Assembly: GCA_050256555.1 (NCBI GenBank)
Contig: JBBWWC010000018.1
Location: 1-9,342, forward strand
Reading direction: 5' to 3'
Source of the DNA: UBA1146 sp050256555
GTDB taxonomy: Bacteria; Planctomycetota; UBA8108; UBA1146
DNA length: 9,342 nucleotides
The notes below the pieces were generated by a model, which made no database searches, was not told the DNA's origin, and saw nothing but the letters and a program-made list of their open reading frames with translations. The position numbers and the translations under genes were made by a program. Of the stretch, positions 6,081-9,342 are shown piece after piece. The number at the start of each line of letters is the position of its first letter. Position 1 is the stretch's first letter.

Positions 6081-8186
6081 TTAACTAGCCATCTTGAGGA
6101 ACAGGGGCACGAACACCAGGCTCACAATCGTCATCAACTTGATGAGGATATTGAGTGAGGGACCGCTGGTGTCCTTGAATGGATCTCCAACGGTATCTCC
6201 GACCACCGAAGCCTTATGAGCATCAGAGCCTTTACCCCCATGCTGTCCCGTCTCGATGTACTTCTTGGCATTGTCCCAGGCTCCACCAGCATTCGACATG
6301 AAGATGGCAAACAGGACCCCAGAAGCCAGAGCTCCTGCCAGCAACCCGCCAAGCACCTGCATCGACCAGCAACCGACAGCCACGGGGATGACGATCGCCA
6401 GCAAACCAGGCAACACCATTTCACGAAGCGAACCCTTGGTCGAGATTGCAACACAGGAAGCGTAATCAGGCTTTCCGGTTCCCTCGAGGATTCCCGGAAT
6501 TTCACGGAACTGACGACGAACCTCTTCGATCATCGATCCCGCCGCCTTGCCGACCGCTTTCATCGTCAAAGCAGAGAAGAGGAAGGTCATCGCAGCGCCC
6601 AAAAACAACCCGATCGTCACTTCAACATTGAGAATGTCGAGATTTTCAAAAATCCCAGGATCCAGTTCCAGTTTTACGAGACCAGCCTTCACTTCATTGG
6701 AGTAAGTATTGAAAAGGGCCAAGGCGGTCAATGCAGCAGATCCAATCGCAAAACCTTTTCCGATGGCGGCCGTCGTATTCCCGACCGCATCGAGCGCATC
6801 GGTTCGCTGGCGAACTTCCGGATCGCATCCGGCCATCTCGGCGATACCTCCAGCGTTGTCAGCGACCGGACCATACGCATCGATACCCAGCGAGATTCCC
6901 AGCGTCGAGAGCATTCCCACGGCACTCAGAGCGATACCGTAGAGTCCGCCATACTGGTGAGCGAAGAAGATGGCGACGCAGATCCAGATCACAGGCCAAA
7001 CTGTTGATTGCATTCCAATCGCCAGTCCACTGATGATGTTGGTTGCAGTACCCTGTTCCGAATCCCCGGCAATCTTACGAGCGTGCGGAGCTTGTTCGGA
7101 TGTGTAGTGCTCGGTGATCTTTCCAATGATGATCCCGAGGACCAGTCCGCCAACAAGCGTGCCATAGACACCCCACTTGGTCGAACCGTCAGCAAACGGC
7201 AGATCACCATCGGGCAACTTACTAAAGACAAATGCGGCGAGACCTGCAAATATCACACTTGCAGTCAGAAGACCGTTAAACAGAGCCGAGTGTATCTTGC
7301 TCTCGTCATTGGTTTTGACCACTGAAGTTCCAATGATCGAGGAGAGCGTTCCCAGGGCGCAAAGGACCATCGGAAGAGCCACCCATGGCATCGCAGCGTC
7401 GCTGTTGGACAAACCAAAAGCGGTCAGTCCCAGCGCCATGCAGGCGATCACCGATCCGACATACGATTCGAACAGATCCGCACCCATTCCAGCCACGTCC
7501 CCGACGTTATCCCCGACATTGTCGGCGATGGTGGCCGGATTGCGCGGGTCATCCTCAGGGATTCCCGCCTCCACCTTGCCGACCAGGTCGGCCCCCACAT
7601 CAGCAGCCTTGGTGAAGATGCCTCCACCGACACGGGCAAAGAGCGCGATGCTGGAAGCACCGAAAGAAAATCCAAACAGCGGCTGAATGAAATTCTCACC
7701 GTCCGGCGTTTTCCCCAACCAGTATGTGAACAGCGCCGAGACACCAAGCAAGCCGAGACCGACGACGGTCAAGCCCATCACCGCTCCTGAGCGGAATGCG
7801 ACCGTCAAGGCTCCAGTCAGTCCAGTCTTGGCAGCTTCGGTAGTACGCACCGCACTGGCTGTGGCGGTCTTCATACCAATCCAACCGGCCACGCCACTGG
7901 CAAGGGCCCCTACCACATAGGAAATGGCAGTTTCCGAGTTCACCCCGAAGTTGAGAGCAATCGCCACGCAGACGGCGAACATCGCCAACATCTTGTATTC
8001 AGTTTTGAGGAACGCCATTGCGCCCTGCTGGACAAATCCGGCCAGTTCTTGCATTCGTTCGGTGCCGGCCGATTGCTTCTTGATCCAACCATTGAGGTAA
8101 AACGCATAGAGTAGAGAAACAACAGAGATGCCGATGCCAAGCATCGCTCCCTTTTCACTGGTCAGGTAACTGACAATCAAATCCAT
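6081..8186 (-). CDS. hppA: Membrane-bound (M-PPase) ion-pumping pyrophosphatase, K+-dependent type
   Basis: This 701-residue integral membrane enzyme hydrolyses pyrophosphate and uses the energy to pump H+ and/or Na+ across the membrane; the family has about 16 helices and works as a dimer. Substrate and Mg-binding motifs are intact: DVGADLVGKVE (196-206), DNVGDNVGD (222-230), DAYGPVADNAGG (436-447) and DTVGDPFKDTSGPS (664-677). The potassium-determining stretch reads GNTTAAIGKG (469-478). Ala473 and Gly476 are the K+-dependent states; K+-independent enzymes have Lys and Thr there. Whether it pumps H+, Na+ or both was not resolved by reading. The ATG at 8186 has GGAGG 9 nt upstream (8196-8200). 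It is followed by a strong terminator and appears to be a single-gene unit. Length and motifs are complete, with no sign of damage. Confidence 0.97.
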   Translation of the reverse strand: MDLIVSYLTSEKGAMLGIGISVVSLLYAFYLNGWIKKQSAGTERMQELAGFVQQGAMAFLKTEYKMLAMFAVCVAIALNFGVNSETAISYVVGALASGVAGWIGMKTATASAVRTTEAAKTGLTGALTVAFRSGAVMGLTVVGLGLLGVSALFTYWLGKTPDGENFIQPLFGFSFGASSIALFARVGGGIFTKAADVGADLVGKVEAGIPEDDPRNPATIADNVGDNVGDVAGMGADLFESYVGSVIACMALGLTAFGLSNSDAAMPWVALPMVLCALGTLSSIIGTSVVKTNDESKIHSALFNGLLTASVIFAGLAAFVFSKLPDGDLPFADGSTKWGVYGTLVGGLVLGIIIGKITEHYTSEQAPHARKIAGDSEQGTATNIISGLAIGMQSTVWPVIWICVAIFFAHQYGGLYGIALSAVGMLSTLGISLGIDAYGPVADNAGGIAEMAGCDPEVRQRTDALDAVGNTTAAIGKGFAIGSAALTALALFNTYSNEVKAGLVKLELDPGIFENLDILNVEVTIGLFLGAAMTFLFSALTMKAVGKAAGSMIEEVRRQFREIPGILEGTGKPDYASCVAISTKGSLREMVLPGLLAIVIPVAVGCWSMQVLGGLLAGALASGVLFAIFMSNAGGAWDNAKKYIETGQHGGKGSDAHKASVVGDTVGDPFKDTSGPSLNILIKLMTIVSLVFVPLFLKMAS

Positions 8187-8195
8187 AGTAGTAGT

Positions 8196-8200
8196 CCTCC
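8196..8200 (-). promoter_or_regulatory. Shine-Dalgarno of hppA
   Basis: GGAGG on the minus strand lies 9 nt before the hppA ATG, supporting the start at 8186. The remaining gap (8201-8384) holds short imperfect inverted repeats, but no promoter pair or RNA gene that can be supported. Confidence 0.55.
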
Positions 8201-8384
8201 AGATTAAAGTTCATGACTCGAACCCGCTCTCAGGGCCCGCATGAGCCGATCCCGGCCGATGGCCGTAGCACTGCTCAGGAATGGTGCTTCTACCAGAAAC
8301 CACGATGGGCAGCAACTAGATCGAGCCCGTCATATATGGGCCAAGTCTTGTCAGAGAAGGGACTTGTAAAGAATCCGAGCGGAA

Positions 8385-9342
8385 TCAGCGGAGTTCGATG
8401 TATTCGCCATTATTCTGCTTGGCAAGATTCCCCATGAATGCACGTAGATTCTTCCCTGCCTGGGCAAATCCGACCGTATTGACGCGAATTCGGCGAAATC
8501 TGTTGGCCTCGCGAACCCATTGCAGAATCGAGACGGTATCGAGTAGCTGGTTATCTCGACGCGGCGCCCCATCCGAGAGAAGGAAGATAGCCCTCAATCC
8601 AGGAGCTCCGAACGCCTCCCGAAGAGCGTGATCGGTCCATGTCTCCCCTTCAGCATTGAAGTTTCGAACATACTGAATGGCTTCCCTCTTACGCCGAGAC
8701 GTGGCGCGCACCAACCCTTTCGACATCGATTGGATGGTGTGATTGAAAGTGATGACATTGAATTGAACATCATCGGGAAGCTTTTCGAGGGTCCGTATCA
8801 ATTCATCCTGAACCCGTCGAATCCGTTGCCGTGATTCTTTCTGACCAGCAGTTGGTTCTGGCGACTCCCCACCTGCACCGACTCCTGTTTTAGAACCGCC
8901 GGCCGAATCCCCGGGCTCCTCCGGTAAAATATCTACCTTTTCCATACTTCCCGAGACGTCGAGAAGGAAGATCACATTCTTGGCAGCCACTTCCATACCG
9001 AAAAATGCAGGAGGATCTCGTCGAACAGAAGTCATCCCTTTTTTTCGTTCTGAAGGATCTGGCTTCTTGTAGTCCTTTTTTCTCGGCCCCCAAAAGTTTT
9101 TCCAGTCGACCGCACTGTTGAAATCTTCACCGACAATCTTGAGCAAACAGCGACGAATCTCATAGGCTAATAAGTTGTCCTTACGCCCCTTCTTCTCCTG
9201 ACGCAACAATGCCTCGATCAAATGATCGACCAGTGCGAAATTTTCCTTCTTGCCGATCGCCTCGACTGCGGTCAGAGCCACCGAATCATCCGAATCGAAG
9301 AGATTCGTCAAAACGGCAGAATTGGCCTGAAGTTCTTTCCGT
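8385..9342 (-). CDS. HEAT-like/von Willebrand factor A domain protein, 5' end off window
   Basis: The frame is open through the right edge (318 residues visible), so the N-terminus is missing; a TTG at 9311 is only an internal candidate start. The first 80 or so visible residues are helical and resemble the end of a HEAT-type repeat region (DSVALTAVEAIGKKENFALV), followed by a Trp-rich linker (DWKNFWGPRKK). A VWA domain follows. The MIDAS signature DVSGS (8960-8946) comes after the hydrophobic strand NVIFLL; the MIDAS threonine is probably in GETWTDHAL and the aspartate is in LLSDGAPR. The metal site therefore appears complete. Between the DVSGSME motif and the first VWA helix is a Gly/Ser/Pro/Glu-rich insert of about 35 residues (8936-8826). 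The protein ends soon after the last VWA strand (EYIELR). Known: intact-MIDAS VWA domains bind partner proteins through a divalent metal ion. Partner and location are unknown. No transmembrane helix is visible in this part. Confidence 0.85.
   Translation of the reverse strand, partial: RKELQANSAVLTNLFDSDDSVALTAVEAIGKKENFALVDHLIEALLRQEKKGRKDNLLAYEIRRCLLKIVGEDFNSAVDWKNFWGPRKKDYKKPDPSERKKGMTSVRRDPPAFFGMEVAAKNVIFLLDVSGSMEKVDILPEEPGDSAGGSKTGVGAGGESPEPTAGQKESRQRIRRVQDELIRTLEKLPDDVQFNVITFNHTIQSMSKGLVRATSRRKREAIQYVRNFNAEGETWTDHALREAFGAPGLRAIFLLSDGAPRRDNQLLDTVSILQWVREANRFRRIRVNTVGFAQAGKNLRAFMGNLAKQNNGEYIELR

Noticed and set aside
6216..7007. 263-codon plus-strand open frame inside hppA
   Set aside because: It is antisense to a fully conserved pyrophosphatase and its product is low-complexity and unlike any family.
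8205..8230. tRNA-like T-loop on the minus strand (GGTTCGAGTC)
   Set aside because: The flanking bases cannot form a 5-bp T-stem, and no acceptor stem or anticodon arm surrounds it.
8253..8265. Short palindrome CGGCC-GAT-GGCCG upstream of hppA
   Set aside because: A 5-bp stem is expected by chance in this base composition, and no second copy or promoter accompanies it.
8342..8366. Inverted repeat CAAGTC / GACTTG just after the VWA gene
   Set aside because: Only 6 bp of stem with a 13-nt loop and no T-run follows, too weak to call a terminator.
1..9342. Frequent GATC/CGATCG-type words across the window
   Set aside because: Much of it comes from the repeat array and from preferred Asp, Ile and Arg codons; without a genome-wide count it is not evidence of a methylation or uptake system.

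Overview
The window is moderate-GC bacterial chromosome with tightly packed genes and no phage, transposon, CRISPR or RNA-gene signature. A membrane pyrophosphatase of the K+-dependent type, a HEAT-like/von Willebrand A protein and an exported, divergent PQQ-type propeller together suggest a Planctomycetota-like (PVC) bacterium. This placement is an inference from gene style; there is no rRNA or marker tree behind it. GTG and TTG starts preceded by good Shine-Dalgarno sequences seem common, so several starts here are set by the ribosome binding site rather than by ATG.

Left block (1-3328, minus strand): tsaE (tRNA t6A synthesis ATPase), a small unrecognised acidic/charged protein, and a long SMC/Rad50-like ATPase that runs off the left edge. 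The small gene and the ATPase overlap by 7 nt, so they are probably translationally coupled. The ATPase has the complete ABC-ATPase motif set at its two ends, coiled-coil-like arms, and a two-helix hydrophobic hairpin in the middle, where an SMC hinge or Rad50 zinc hook would sit. It ends in a VDPKP pentapeptide array encoded by a 15-bp tandem repeat. This is the most unusual locus in the window.

Middle block (3434-5946): an exported propeller-like protein on the plus strand is divergent from tsaE and meets rsfS (ribosomal silencing factor, minus strand) tail to tail with a 4-bp overlap.

Right block (6022-9342, minus strand): a strong GC hairpin terminator, the 701-residue membrane pyrophosphatase hppA, a gap of about 200 bp, and a 5'-truncated gene for a protein with a HEAT-like N-terminus and a VWA domain with an intact metal-ion (MIDAS) motif.

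The genes do not form one pathway. tsaE and rsfS are housekeeping translation genes, hppA is bioenergetic, and the ATPase operon, propeller and VWA protein have no assigned substrate. The only candidate for something undescribed is the membrane-hairpin ATPase with its repeat tail and small coupled partner, and most of its downstream context lies outside the window.
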